From JAVBMJ01 sp031552535 (GTDB taxonomy: Bacteria; Bacteroidota; Bacteroidia; Bacteroidales; Rikenellaceae): 64,000 nucleotides of DNA. The notes beneath the pieces were generated by a model. The model was not told where the DNA came from. It saw only the letters and a program-made list of their open reading frames with translations, and searched no databases. The stretch is from NCBI GenBank assembly GCA_031552535.1, contig JAVBMJ010000004.1:23598-87597 (forward strand), given 5' to 3'. Of the stretch, positions 54,742 to 63,978 are shown in pieces (the stretch's first letter is position 1; each line of letters opens with the position of its first letter). A program made the position numbers and the translations under genes.

Positions 54742-56696
54742 TCTCGGTAGATAATCTTACGGTCTCGTTCGGCGGATGGGACCTTTTCAACGATATATCG
54801 TTTTTGATCAACCCGCGCGACCGCATAGGGCTCGTCGGGAAAAACGGGGCGGGAAAGACCACGCTCCTGAAAATAATTGTCGGAGAGCAGCCCCCGACCA
54901 CCGGCGGGGTGACGATCACGGGTGACAGCACCCTGGGTTACCTGCCGCAACAGATGCGCGTGGCCGATACCACCACGCTTTACGACGAAACGTTGAAGGC
55001 TTTCGACGAGGTATTGCGCCTCAAGGCTGAGATGGACCGGTTGCATACGCAGTTGGAGAGCGGTGCGGACGACGAGGGCGACGGGTTCGAAAAGGTGATA
55101 GAGCGCCTCAGTCATGTTACGGACCGTTACAACATCCTCGGCGGCGAAACCATAGATTCCGACACAGAGCGCACCCTGCTGGGATTGGGATTCCGGCGCG
55201 ACGACTTCCTGCGCCCCACGCGCGAATTCAGTGGTGGATGGAGGATGCGTATCGAGTTGGCGAAGTTGCTGTTGAAACGTCCGTCGTTGCTGCTTTTGGA
55301 CGAACCTACCAACCACCTCGACATAGAGAGTATACAGTGGCTCGAAAACTACCTTAAGGATTATGCCGGGGCGGTGCTGGTAATCTCGCACGACCGCGCA
55401 TTCCTCAATAACGTCACCAACCGCACCGTGGAGCTGTCGCTGGGCCGGGCGTACGACTATAAAGTCCCGTATGATAAGTACGTGGAGCTGCGGCGCGAAC
55501 GGCGCGAGCAGCAATTGGCGGCGTACCAGAACCAGCAGCGGATGATCGAGAAGACCGAGGAGTTCATCGAAAAGTTCCGCTACAAGCCCACTAAGTCGAA
55601 CCAGGTGCAGTCGCGCGTGAAGCAGTTGGAGAGGCTCGAACGCGTGGAGGTCGACGACGAGGACCTTTCGTCGCTCAACATCAAGTTTCCTCCCGCTCCG
55701 CGTTCCGGGCAGATCGTGGCCGAGGTGAAGGATGCGGGCAAGGATTTCGGGACGAAACATATATTTTCGGGAGCTGAGTTTCATATCGAACGCGGGGAGA
55801 AAATCGCCCTTGTGGGACGTAACGGCGAGGGCAAGACCACCTTCGCACGTATGCTGATCGGCGAACTGGAACCTTCGCGGGGTGTGGTGCGCGTGGGTCA
55901 CAATGTAAACATAGGTTATTACGCGCAGAACCAGGACGATCTGATGAACGGCGATTTCACGGTCTTCGACACTCTGGACCGTGTGGCGGTGGGCGACATA
56001 CGTACCCGGCTGAGGGATATCCTGGGGGCTTTCCTGTTCCGTGGCGAAGACATAGACAAAAAAGTGAAAGTCCTCTCCGGTGGCGAGCGTTCGCGGCTGG
56101 CAATGGCGCGGCTCATGTTAGAACCTTATAATCTGCTGGTGCTGGACGAACCTACAAACCATATGGACATGCGTTCGAAGGATATACTGAAGAATGCCCT
56201 CGTGAAGTACGACGGCACGCTGGTGGTCATATCTCACGACCGTGAGTTTCTGGACGGGCTGGTAGAACGGGTATTGGAATTCCGCGACGGGGGAGTGAAG
56301 GAGTATCTGGGCGGAATATACTATTTCCTTGAGAAACGTAAACTCGAATCGCTGCGCGAAGTGGAGCGGGGCAAGACGGTGGATAAACCGGCTCCTATGC
56401 CTGTGCCCGAGGCTAAAGCTGGTGCAGAGGCATCGTCTCCCCGGTCGGGTCGCGAAGAGTATGAATCGCGCCGCGAGAACGAAAAAGCACAACGCAAACT
56501 GCGGAGCCAGATAGAGCAGTTGGAAGCCGAAATAGCAGGGCTCGAAGCCAAACGCGCTGCGCAGGACAAGCAGATGGCGTCGGGGGAGCCGCAAAGCGAG
56601 GAGTTTTATGCTTCTTACTCCGCCTCCGGCAAGGAGATAGACCGCCTGATGCACCGTTGGGAGCAACTCAACTACGAACTCGATATAATATCGTGA
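54738..56696 (+). CDS. ABC-F family ATPase (ribosome-associated type)
   Basis: A 652-residue cytoplasmic protein with two ABC domains and no membrane segment. It starts at a GTG that overlaps the previous stop; no in-frame ATG fits. Domain 1 has GLVGKNGAGKTT (G34-K40), EFSGGWRMRIELAKLLL and LLLDEPTNHLD. The linker between domains (about 235-320) is the arm typical of ABC-F proteins. Domain 2 has VGRNGEGKTTF, LSGGERSRLAMARLML and DEPTNHMD. A C-terminal coiled coil (about 560-650) resembles that of Uup. These proteins act on ribosomes or, for Uup, on DNA repair; which applies here is open. Confidence 0.92.
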   Translation: MISVDNLTVSFGGWDLFNDISFLINPRDRIGLVGKNGAGKTTLLKIIVGEQPPTTGGVTITGDSTLGYLPQQMRVADTTTLYDETLKAFDEVLRLKAEMDRLHTQLESGADDEGDGFEKVIERLSHVTDRYNILGGETIDSDTERTLLGLGFRRDDFLRPTREFSGGWRMRIELAKLLLKRPSLLLLDEPTNHLDIESIQWLENYLKDYAGAVLVISHDRAFLNNVTNRTVELSLGRAYDYKVPYDKYVELRRERREQQLAAYQNQQRMIEKTEEFIEKFRYKPTKSNQVQSRVKQLERLERVEVDDEDLSSLNIKFPPAPRSGQIVAEVKDAGKDFGTKHIFSGAEFHIERGEKIALVGRNGEGKTTFARMLIGELEPSRGVVRVGHNVNIGYYAQNQDDLMNGDFTVFDTLDRVAVGDIRTRLRDILGAFLFRGEDIDKKVKVLSGGERSRLAMARLMLEPYNLLVLDEPTNHMDMRSKDILKNALVKYDGTLVVISHDREFLDGLVERVLEFRDGGVKEYLGGIYYFLEKRKLESLREVERGKTVDKPAPMPVPEAKAGAEASSPRSGREEYESRRENEKAQRKLRSQIEQLEAEIAGLEAKRAAQDKQMASGEPQSEEFYASYSASGKEIDRLMHRWEQLNYELDIIS

Positions 56697-56798
56697 CGCG
56701 TCGCGTCTCCTTGTATGACTTTGCCCGGAGCACCGTACGCCATCCGGGGGAATGAGGTTCATCGATAGTTATAAAAAAGTGCCGTATAAAAACCAGAT

Positions 56799-57149
56799 AT
56801 GAGCAACAACGATTGGAAACAAAGGTTGAACGTGGTATATTCGACCAATCCCGATTTTCAGTACGAGACTCCTGATGAGGAACCTGCGGAAACCCTGCCG
56901 CCGCCGAAACAGCCTCTGCGTGTGTGGCTCGACCGTAAGCAGAGGGCCGGTAAGCAGGTGACGCTGGTAAAAGGGTTCGTGGGAAGCGACGACGAAGTGA
57001 AAGCGTTGGCCAGTTTACTTAAAAGCCGGCTCGGAGTGGGAGGCAGTTCGAAAGATGGCGAGATCATCATACAGGGCGACTTCCGCGACCGCATAGTCGA
57101 TATCCTGCACAAGGAGGGTTACAGCGGAGCCCGCAAAGCAGGAGGTTGA
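56799..57149 (+). CDS. SUI1/eIF1-like translation factor
   Basis: A 116-residue protein of the SUI1 (YciH) family. The C-terminal domain (about 40-112) has VWLDRKQRAGKQVTLVKGFVGSDDEVKALASLLKSRLGVGGSSKDGEIIIQGDFRDRIVDIL, the normal fold of eIF1-like proteins. In bacteria these proteins influence start-codon selection but their exact role is unsettled. It lies about 100 bp after the ABC-F gene and is followed by a very strong terminator. Confidence 0.93.
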   Translation: MSNNDWKQRLNVVYSTNPDFQYETPDEEPAETLPPPKQPLRVWLDRKQRAGKQVTLVKGFVGSDDEVKALASLLKSRLGVGGSSKDGEIIIQGDFRDRIVDILHKEGYSGARKAGG

Positions 57150-57230
57150 TGCCGTGAGGCTGGCATGTCCGGTCTCCTGTAGAAAACTAAGCGTTTATGT
57201 TAGCGCTATCTGGTAATTACCGGGTATATT

Positions 57231-57296
57231 CCTCCAGTAACGGCATCGCCCCGAAAAGTCGTACAGAATTTTTCGGGGCGATGCCGTTACTGGAGG
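57231..57296. terminator. Very long bidirectional terminator hairpin
   Basis: Perfect 27-bp arms (57231-57257 and 57270-57296) enclose a 12-nt loop between the convergent SUI1-like and tex genes. The inner stem ends in A and T runs, so both strands carry a T-tract within the structure. Confidence 0.85.
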
Positions 57297-57343
57297 GCAC
57301 CTGAAAACGGGTTATCCCCTTGCCGGACCTGGCGGCGGGAAGA

Positions 57344-59479
57344 TCACCCCTGTTTTAGCGACAGGCTTATCCGGCTGCGGGGGCGGTCTATGTCGAGCAC
57401 CGTGGCCCAAACCTTCTGCCCGAGATGCACGACATCAGCCGGCGAAGAGACATAGCGGTCGGCGAGTTGCGAAATGTGCACCAGGCCGTCCTGCTTGACC
57501 CCTATGTCGACGAACGCCCCGAAAGCAGTGATGTTGGTCACTACGCCCGGAAGTCGCATCCCCGGACGAAGATCGTCGATGGAATGTACCGTCGGGTCGA
57601 AATCGAACTCGTCGGGAGCCGTACGGGGATCGGCGGAAGGTTTGTCGAGTTCCGAAAGTATGTCGTTTATCGTTGGCAGCCCCGCCGCCGGGGTTATATA
57701 ATTTCCGGGGACGATCTTTTTCTGCAACTCCTTGTCCGCAAGCAGTCGGGCCAGCGACACCCCGAGGTCTTTTGCCATGCGCTCCGCAACGGGATACGAC
57801 TCCGGGTGTACCGCGCTGTTGTCCAGCGGATTTTCTGCACCGGCTATACGCAGGAATCCGGCGCACTGCTCAAATGCTTTGGCCCCCAAGCGAGGTACCC
57901 GGCGAAGTTCGGCCCGTGAACGGAAGGCGCCGTTCGCAGTACGGTAGTCGACGATATTTGCCGCCAGCACAGGCCCAAGGCCCGACACATGCGACAAGAT
58001 ATGGCGCGAGGCAGTGTTGAGGTTTACCCCGACGCTGTTGACACAGCTTTCCACCACCCTGTCGAGCGAACGCTTCAACTCACCCTGGTCGACATCGTGC
58101 TGGTACTGCCCTACGCCTATCGATTTGGGGTCGATCTTGACCAGTTCAGCCAGCGGATCCATCAGGCGGCGCCCTATCGACACTGCCCCACGCACCGTTA
58201 CATCCTTGTCGGGGAACTCCTCGCGGGCCACGTCCGACGCGGAATAGACGCTCGCCCCATCCTCGCTGACCATGTAAACCTGCACCCCTGCCGTGAGTCC
58301 CGCCTCACGGACCAGCGCCAGGGTTTCGCGCCCGGCAGTGCCGTCGCCGACGGCCACCGCTTCGACCGAAAAGCGTGAGGCGAGAGAAAGCAAAGTGTCG
58401 ATGGCCTCGCTGCGGCGGTTTTGCGGCGGGTGGGGATATATCGTATCGTTGTGGAGCAACATCCCGTGGCTGTCCAGGCATACCACTTTACAGCCTGTGC
58501 GGAATCCCGGATCGATAGCCATCAGGCGCTTCTCGCCCAGCGGCGCGGCCAACAGCAATTGGCGCAGGTTCCCGGCAAACACCCTTATCGCTTCGGCATC
58601 GGCCTTTTCGCGCGCCAAGGACATCATCTCGCTCTCCATCGACGGACGCAATAGGCGTTTATAGCTGTCGGCCACGCTTGCCTCAACGAGCTTGCGCGAC
58701 GGAGATGTGCCCCGGATAAATATCCTGTCGAGCATTTCCAACGCCCGACCCTCGTCGGGAGCTACCGAAAGGCGTAGCACCCCCTCTTTTTCGCCGCGCA
58801 CCATGGCCATAAGCCGGTGCGACGGCACGCGGCGCAGAGGTCCCGAATAGTCGAAATAATCGGCGTAGTTGGCGCCAGTCTCCTCTTTCCCCTTGACCGC
58901 CTTCGAGACTATCATCCCCTCCTGGCTGAACAGTCTTCGCATCGCTACGCGGCTACGCTCGCTCTCGCTGACCCATTCGGCGACGATGTCGCATGCCCCT
59001 TCCAGCGCCGCCGTCGTGTCGGGAACCTCGCCGGTGACATAACGCAAGGCAATCTTGGCGGGGTCGGCACCGTCCTGGCGCATAATAATCGCAGTCAGAG
59101 GCTCCAATCCTCGCTCGCGTGCAATCGTGGCACGAGTTCTGCGCTTGGGTTTGTAGGGCAGGTAAATATCTTCGAGCGCCGGGGCATCGAAACAATTTTC
59201 AATCCTGGCGCGGAGTTCCTCAGTAAGTTTTCCCTGCCCTTCGATAGTGTCAAGTATGGTTTGGCGGCGGGCGAGCAGTTCCGTGAGCTTCTCGTATGCC
59301 GTCTTAACCGTTCCCACACCCACTTCATCGAGACCTCCGGTGGCCTCTTTGCGGTAGCGGCTTATGAACGGGATCGTCGCACCCTGGTGGAGGAGGTCCA
59401 CAACCCCCTCCACCGATTTGGGGGATATGCCAGTCTGCTCGGCTATGCGGCCGGTCAACGCCTTTTTTTGTTGTTCCAT
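57344..59479 (-). CDS. tex: Tex, S1 RNA-binding transcription accessory protein
   Basis: A 711-residue protein using the ATG at 59479 (MEQQKKALTGRIAEQTG); the 56 residues possible upstream are not conserved in style and run over the pepP promoter. Domains in order are the Tex N-terminal helical region (PFISRYRKEATGGLDEVGV), a YqgF/RNaseH-like domain (MAIDPGFRTGCKVVCLDSHG), a helix-hairpin-helix region (LNTASRHILSHVSGLGPVLAANIVDYR) and a C-terminal S1 domain (RLPGVVTNITAFGAFVDIGVKQDGLVHISQL). It binds nucleic acid and affects transcription. Confidence 0.95.
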   Translation of the reverse strand: MEQQKKALTGRIAEQTGISPKSVEGVVDLLHQGATIPFISRYRKEATGGLDEVGVGTVKTAYEKLTELLARRQTILDTIEGQGKLTEELRARIENCFDAPALEDIYLPYKPKRRTRATIARERGLEPLTAIIMRQDGADPAKIALRYVTGEVPDTTAALEGACDIVAEWVSESERSRVAMRRLFSQEGMIVSKAVKGKEETGANYADYFDYSGPLRRVPSHRLMAMVRGEKEGVLRLSVAPDEGRALEMLDRIFIRGTSPSRKLVEASVADSYKRLLRPSMESEMMSLAREKADAEAIRVFAGNLRQLLLAAPLGEKRLMAIDPGFRTGCKVVCLDSHGMLLHNDTIYPHPPQNRRSEAIDTLLSLASRFSVEAVAVGDGTAGRETLALVREAGLTAGVQVYMVSEDGASVYSASDVAREEFPDKDVTVRGAVSIGRRLMDPLAELVKIDPKSIGVGQYQHDVDQGELKRSLDRVVESCVNSVGVNLNTASRHILSHVSGLGPVLAANIVDYRTANGAFRSRAELRRVPRLGAKAFEQCAGFLRIAGAENPLDNSAVHPESYPVAERMAKDLGVSLARLLADKELQKKIVPGNYITPAAGLPTINDILSELDKPSADPRTAPDEFDFDPTVHSIDDLRPGMRLPGVVTNITAFGAFVDIGVKQDGLVHISQLADRYVSSPADVVHLGQKVWATVLDIDRPRSRISLSLKQG

Positions 59480-59500
59480 GAGAAATAATTCGTAACTTTG
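59471..59500 (+). promoter_or_regulatory. Promoter for the aminopeptidase gene, overlapping the tex start
   Basis: TTG (59471-59473) and TAACTTTG (59493-59500) are 19 nt apart. On the other strand a TAATTTTG box (59514-59507) could serve tex, so two promoters share this 42-bp gap. Confidence 0.6.
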
Positions 59501-59521
59501 ATGATACAAAATTAAAAAAAT

Positions 59522-60916
59522 ATGTTCGCTCCCGAAACTTACCTCAGCCGACGCGCCGAATTGCGCGCACAGGTCGGACGCGGAGGATTGATACTCCTGC
59601 CCGCCAACGAAGAGGCTCCGGCCAACTACCCAAACAATACCTACCATTTCCGCCAGGACAGCACATTCCTCTACTTTTTCGGTATCGACCTGCCGGGATT
59701 GACCGCAGTCCTCGACATCGATGCGGGGACGGATACGCTTTACGGCGACGACCTGTCGATGGACGACATAATATGGACCGGCCCGCAGCCTACCGTAGCG
59801 GAGCTCGGGGCCAGGGCCGGGATTACGCTGACTGCCCCATCGGCTAAATTACAGGACGATCTGACGCTGGCCATACGCAAGGGGCGCCCGGTGCATTTCC
59901 TGCCGCCGTACCGCGACGCGAACCTTTTGAAAATAAGCGCGCTGACCGGGATCAAGCGCCGTAGTGTGCGCGACTATATCTCCATCGAACTGGCCCTGGC
60001 TGTGGTCTCGTTGCGCGAATGCAAGAGCGCCGAGGAGATCCGCGAGATAGAAGAGGCCTGCGCAATCGCTTATACGATGCACACCACGGCTATGCGTATG
60101 TGCCGTCCGGGGGTGGTGGAGCGTGAGATAGCCGGGGCGATTGAAGGTATCGCCATGCAGTACGGGGCCGGGGTGGCGTTTCACTCGATAGTGTCGCAGA
60201 ACGGAGAGACGCTCCATAACCATTACCACGGCAATACCCTCACCGAAGGACGGATGCTGCTGGTAGACGCGGGAGCCGAAAATGTAATGCATTACAGCAG
60301 TGATTTTACGAGGACTTTTCCCGTGAACGGACGTTTCACAGAGCAGCAAAAAGAGGTTTACAACATAGTGCTGGCAGCAAATGCACGCGCTTTCGAACTC
60401 TCGCGGCCGGGGGTTTTGTACAAGGATATCCATATCGAATCGGTGAAGGTCATCGTCGACGGCCTGAAAGGGCTGGGTCTGATGCGCGGCGACACTGTCG
60501 AGGCTGTCGAGGCGGGAGCTCACGCGCTGTTCATGCCTCACGGCCTGGGCCACCAGATGGGCCTTGATGTGCACGACATGGAGGACATAGGTGAAAATTA
60601 CGTGGGTTACGACCTCGAAACCAAGCGTAGCCAGAAACTCGGCGTCTCTTCGCTGAGGATGGGGCGCCGCCTGAAAGAGGGTTTCGTGATGACCGTGGAA
60701 CCTGGGATCTATTTTATTCCGGCATATATCGGGAAGTGGCGTAACGAGAAGCTCAACGAGCGGTTTATTAATTTCGACGCACTGCAACCATATATGGGAT
60801 TCGGCGGAATACGCATCGAGGACGACATACTTATAACCGCCGATGGGAACCGTATGCTGGGCCGCGAACGTGTGCCTGCCACAGTCGACGACATAGAGGC
60901 GTTGATGCGCGGATAA
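59522..60916 (+). CDS. pepP: Xaa-Pro aminopeptidase (aminopeptidase P family)
   Basis: A 464-residue cytoplasmic metallopeptidase. The N-terminal domain (about 1-170) is the usual AMP_N type (NNTYHFRQDSTFLYFFGIDLPG). The pita-bread catalytic domain keeps all five metal ligands: D249 (LVDAGAE), D261 (SSDFTRTF), H340 (HGLGHQMG), E393 (TVEPGIYF) and E433 (GIRIEDD). It removes N-terminal residues next to proline. The next gene starts 6 bp on. Confidence 0.94.
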   Translation: MFAPETYLSRRAELRAQVGRGGLILLPANEEAPANYPNNTYHFRQDSTFLYFFGIDLPGLTAVLDIDAGTDTLYGDDLSMDDIIWTGPQPTVAELGARAGITLTAPSAKLQDDLTLAIRKGRPVHFLPPYRDANLLKISALTGIKRRSVRDYISIELALAVVSLRECKSAEEIREIEEACAIAYTMHTTAMRMCRPGVVEREIAGAIEGIAMQYGAGVAFHSIVSQNGETLHNHYHGNTLTEGRMLLVDAGAENVMHYSSDFTRTFPVNGRFTEQQKEVYNIVLAANARAFELSRPGVLYKDIHIESVKVIVDGLKGLGLMRGDTVEAVEAGAHALFMPHGLGHQMGLDVHDMEDIGENYVGYDLETKRSQKLGVSSLRMGRRLKEGFVMTVEPGIYFIPAYIGKWRNEKLNERFINFDALQPYMGFGGIRIEDDILITADGNRMLGRERVPATVDDIEALMRG

Positions 60917-60922
60917 CGGGCA

Positions 60923-62770
60923 ATGGATGTTGTGCTGAGGTTGTGGGTCATAATTCTGTTTCTGTCTGTTCCTGTGCTGTTGCAAGCGCAGGAGCAACAG
61001 ATGGAACATACCCCTCCCGACAGCGTGAAAAGCACGGAGTTCGACCGCGATGCCACTGGCGCAACTTCTGAGAGCGGCGACAAACTGCTTGACAGCCTTG
61101 AATCGCGTTCCAGGCGTAGCGCCTTATATCGTTTTATATATAACAATATAGTAGTCAAAGACAGCGATGCCGACTCGCTCAAAGATGGGCGGATGCTCGA
61201 CGAAAGCCGCAATTACGAACTTTTCAGGGACCGCACCATCGACCGGATAATCCTCATTCGGGGCAACGTATTCGAAGGTGACACCATCTCGTGGCTTACC
61301 CGTGCGGCAAACAACCTGCACGTGATCACACGCGAAAATGTCATACAACGCGACCTGTTGATCAGGTCTGGAGACAGTTTCGATGCGGAAATGGTGATAA
61401 AGAACGAACAGTTGCTCGCTTCTCGCGGGTATATTGCCGAGGCAAATACGTATGTGGCGGTCAGCGAGGAAGATTCCACAAAGGTGGATATTTATATCGC
61501 CACCCGTGATAAGTGGAGCATAAGTGGCGATGCGGCCATTGCCGGCGGTGGGCGTACCATGTTGAAAATTTACGACGCCAACCTGATGGGATTCGGTACG
61601 CGGTTGTCGGTGGAATCTCATTTCAACTGGAAAGAAAAAAGCTATGGCGGCACGAGGGCGGAGTACCTCCACCCTAACATAATGGGGAGTTTTTTTTCGG
61701 GCCGCATATTGGCTGGAACCGATTATGACGACTCCGACCTGCTGCTGTCCATCGAAAAAAAATTCCTGCGTCCCACCGATTTCGGAGCAGGGCTTACCGT
61801 GGCCGGCGAGGGGCGCCTCTACTATATGCTTTATGCCGACAGTTCGATAAGCGTCAAACGCTCCTATGTCGATATCTGGGGCGGACGTTCGGTATATTTC
61901 GACGGCATAAGAAGCAGCGTTTATTATGCGGGGCGTTTCAACTGGTCGAAGTACTCGCACCGGCCCGATGTTACCCCACGGTTCAATCCCGCCTTCCACA
62001 ACTTTGCGGGCGTGTTGGCAAATGTCGGACTCTATCGTGAGAAGTTCTATTCGACAAGCATGATCTATGGCTACGGCTACAAGGAGTACCTCGCCACGGG
62101 CTATAAGGCCGAATTGACCGGAGGATTTGCATGGGGAGAGTTTTCCGACCAGTGGTATGCCGGGGCGCATTACTCTATGGGCGGCGTGACTAAGGTAGGC
62201 AACTTTAGCGGAAGCGTGGTGGCGGGAACCTTCATCGACACACGCGACGGCGAGTGGACCCAAAGTGTGACCGGAGTGACATTACGCTACCTCTCGCCGC
62301 TACTGGGTAAAGGGCGCAGCCGCGTAAGGCAGTTTGGCCAGATAAGCCATATCCGCGGCTGGAACCGCCTGGGTGGAAGCAACGAAGTGGTAGCGTTCGA
62401 CCCCGAAACGGGCCTGGTCGGATTTAAAGGCTGGGCGGCGGGTACGACACGTACGATACTCAACTCCGAAACGGTGGTATTCACCCCATATAAACCATGG
62501 GGGTTCAACGTCGCATTGTTTGGGTTCGGCTCCCTGGGTTTTTTAGGCAGCGGGGCATTTTCGTTCGACAATCCGATGTTCGCATCATTCGGCCTGGGGG
62601 TGCGCTTTAAGAACGAACAGCTAATATTCAATGCCTTGCAGATAAGGCTATGTGTTATCGTAGGTAAGTCGGGGCTTCAGAAAAGCGACTATATCTCCAT
62701 TTCGAGCCAGCCCCGTGTCGACGGCATGCGTTTCACTCCAGCTGAGCCGGGGATAGTGGAGTATAAATAG
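60923..62770 (+). CDS. Omp85-like outer-membrane protein with POTRA domain
   Basis: A 615-residue protein with a signal peptide (MDVVLRLWVIILFLSVPVLLQA). One POTRA-like domain (about 100-190, ITRENVIQRDLLIRSGDSFDAEMVIKNEQLLASRGYIAEANTYV) is followed by a beta-barrel (about 200-615) with alternating aromatic strands. Having a single POTRA makes it shorter than BamA or TamA. It may help insert or secrete surface proteins or lipids; the exact role is not known. It lies 6 bp after pepP and is probably co-transcribed. Confidence 0.82.
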   Translation: MDVVLRLWVIILFLSVPVLLQAQEQQMEHTPPDSVKSTEFDRDATGATSESGDKLLDSLESRSRRSALYRFIYNNIVVKDSDADSLKDGRMLDESRNYELFRDRTIDRIILIRGNVFEGDTISWLTRAANNLHVITRENVIQRDLLIRSGDSFDAEMVIKNEQLLASRGYIAEANTYVAVSEEDSTKVDIYIATRDKWSISGDAAIAGGGRTMLKIYDANLMGFGTRLSVESHFNWKEKSYGGTRAEYLHPNIMGSFFSGRILAGTDYDDSDLLLSIEKKFLRPTDFGAGLTVAGEGRLYYMLYADSSISVKRSYVDIWGGRSVYFDGIRSSVYYAGRFNWSKYSHRPDVTPRFNPAFHNFAGVLANVGLYREKFYSTSMIYGYGYKEYLATGYKAELTGGFAWGEFSDQWYAGAHYSMGGVTKVGNFSGSVVAGTFIDTRDGEWTQSVTGVTLRYLSPLLGKGRSRVRQFGQISHIRGWNRLGGSNEVVAFDPETGLVGFKGWAAGTTRTILNSETVVFTPYKPWGFNVALFGFGSLGFLGSGAFSFDNPMFASFGLGVRFKNEQLIFNALQIRLCVIVGKSGLQKSDYISISSQPRVDGMRFTPAEPGIVEYK

Positions 62771-62836
62771 ACCTGCTATAAAGACTGCAGGGATGTGGCA
62801 GGCTCTTTATTGATAGTATTTCTTGTGTGCCCCTAA

Positions 62837-63570
62837 TCAATCGGATAACCCGGATGTTAACTGGTCTATGTCTATTTGGATTATGCAATTCTTGCTCGCG
62901 CAATACAATTTGTCTCCGATAGCCGACCATTTACCTGCTACATTTATCTCTGCAACGACCTTCCCCGATGAATCGGCAACCATCGTTTTGCCTTCCCGTT
63001 CAAAGAAGTCGAACCCGTGCCTGGAAACACTCCGTATATAAAGTTTCTCCATCGGAATTTCTTCCACAATATTTAATTCCCGGTCAGTGACCACCACCGT
63101 ATTTTTACTCGATACAAAAAATATCGACCATTGTCCGATTCAGACAATTTAACCATTAAGCCCTGGGAATTGACCATATATACATCACTGCCGACGATAC
63201 CGGTAAAATTCCATGATGGATAATTTGAATTTATCTTTTGTTCTGCTATATTTTTCCCGGAGGAAAGGGACCATATAGCTGTCTTGTATTTAAAGGCCAA
63301 CAATAGATCGTCGTCTATGATTTCAAAGCCCTGAATTTGCTCGCCCCATCGACCAACATTCGAAACAAACATTTCTGCTCCCGTTTCAGTATCGTAAGCG
63401 GCAATAAATGGGCGGCCTGCTGAAGAACGTTTATCATTATTAGAGGCATATCCAAAATTGACCATATACAATAAACCGTCGTATATAAATATGGTTGACC
63501 TGCTTCCGGCATTGTTTTTTATTGGTTGCGTCCAGATGACTTTTCCTGTCTGTTTATATATTTTGGCTAT
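62837..63570 (-). pseudogene. Frameshifted and 5'-truncated beta-propeller (PQQ-like) gene remnant
   Basis: Reading leftward, the frame from 63570 gives IAKIYKQTGKVIWTQPIKNN, then AAYDTETGAEMFVSNVG, typical of PQQ-like propeller repeats. At a run of six T's on the coding strand (complement of about 63116-63121) it shifts out of frame. Adding one T would join it to the downstream part (FFVSSKNTVVVTDRELN, ending LTSGLSD). No start codon or signal peptide is present, and the 5' end stops just before a repeat element, so the front of the gene is missing. A sequencing error could explain the frameshift but not the truncation. Confidence 0.75.
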
Positions 63571-63592
63571 TTATGTTAAACCCACATAAAAT

Positions 63593-63741
63593 GCTAAGAA
63601 GCTGTTTGGATTTGTTAACGAGATTATTCTATATCGTTTTGCCGATGATTTCCCGCGGTGGGATGGGCGAATAGCGGCCCCTGTTTAACAAATCCCATCG
63701 CGGGAAAGCGCGGAAAAAAAGGATAAACAGCTTCTAATAAT
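63593..63741. repeat. Small MITE-like element with terminal inverted repeats
   Basis: taagaagctgttt (63595) and the inverse copy aaacagcttcta (63726) bound about 149 bp. Inside, tttcccgcggtgggat (63650-63665) pairs with an inverse copy at about 63693-63708 with one mismatch. The segment at 63643-63677 matches, inverted, the region 15899-15930. It carries no gene and adjoins the truncated pseudogene. Confidence 0.6.
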
Positions 63742-63978
63742 ACGCTGTATTTTTCATGTAAAACAGTGGTATAATGGACAAAAGGAGTGGTAGAATCCCT
63801 GTAAGTTTATGACTATATTCACATTGCAGGGAGTTTAATGAAAAGTATTTCATTAAACTACATTAGTGTCCACTAAAAATTCATAAAAGTTCTTTGAAAT
63901 AGTTGAAGTTCAATTTGTTACAAGAGTTTTTCGAGTCAACGGATTTAAAATTAGTTTTGCGGTCAGAATCAGACCGTT
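63742..63978 (+). other. AT-rich region before the transposase start, with hairpin
   Basis: A 12-bp stem (63832-63843 with 63848-63859, loop agta) precedes tagtgtccactaaaaattc. This may mark the left end of an insertion sequence. No gene was seen in the 237 bp. Confidence 0.35.

Noticed and set aside
54660..55901. Minus-strand open frame of 413 codons
   Set aside because: It is antisense to the ABC-F gene, whose Walker and signature motifs are intact.
59480..59647. Upstream extension of tex
   Set aside because: It runs over the aminopeptidase promoter and start and does not look like the Tex N-terminus.
59849..61009. Minus-strand open frame of 386 codons
   Set aside because: It is antisense to the aminopeptidase gene and rich in His and Gln without a domain.
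61124..62263. Minus-strand open frame of 379 codons
   Set aside because: It is antisense to the POTRA/beta-barrel gene, with no signal peptide or motif.
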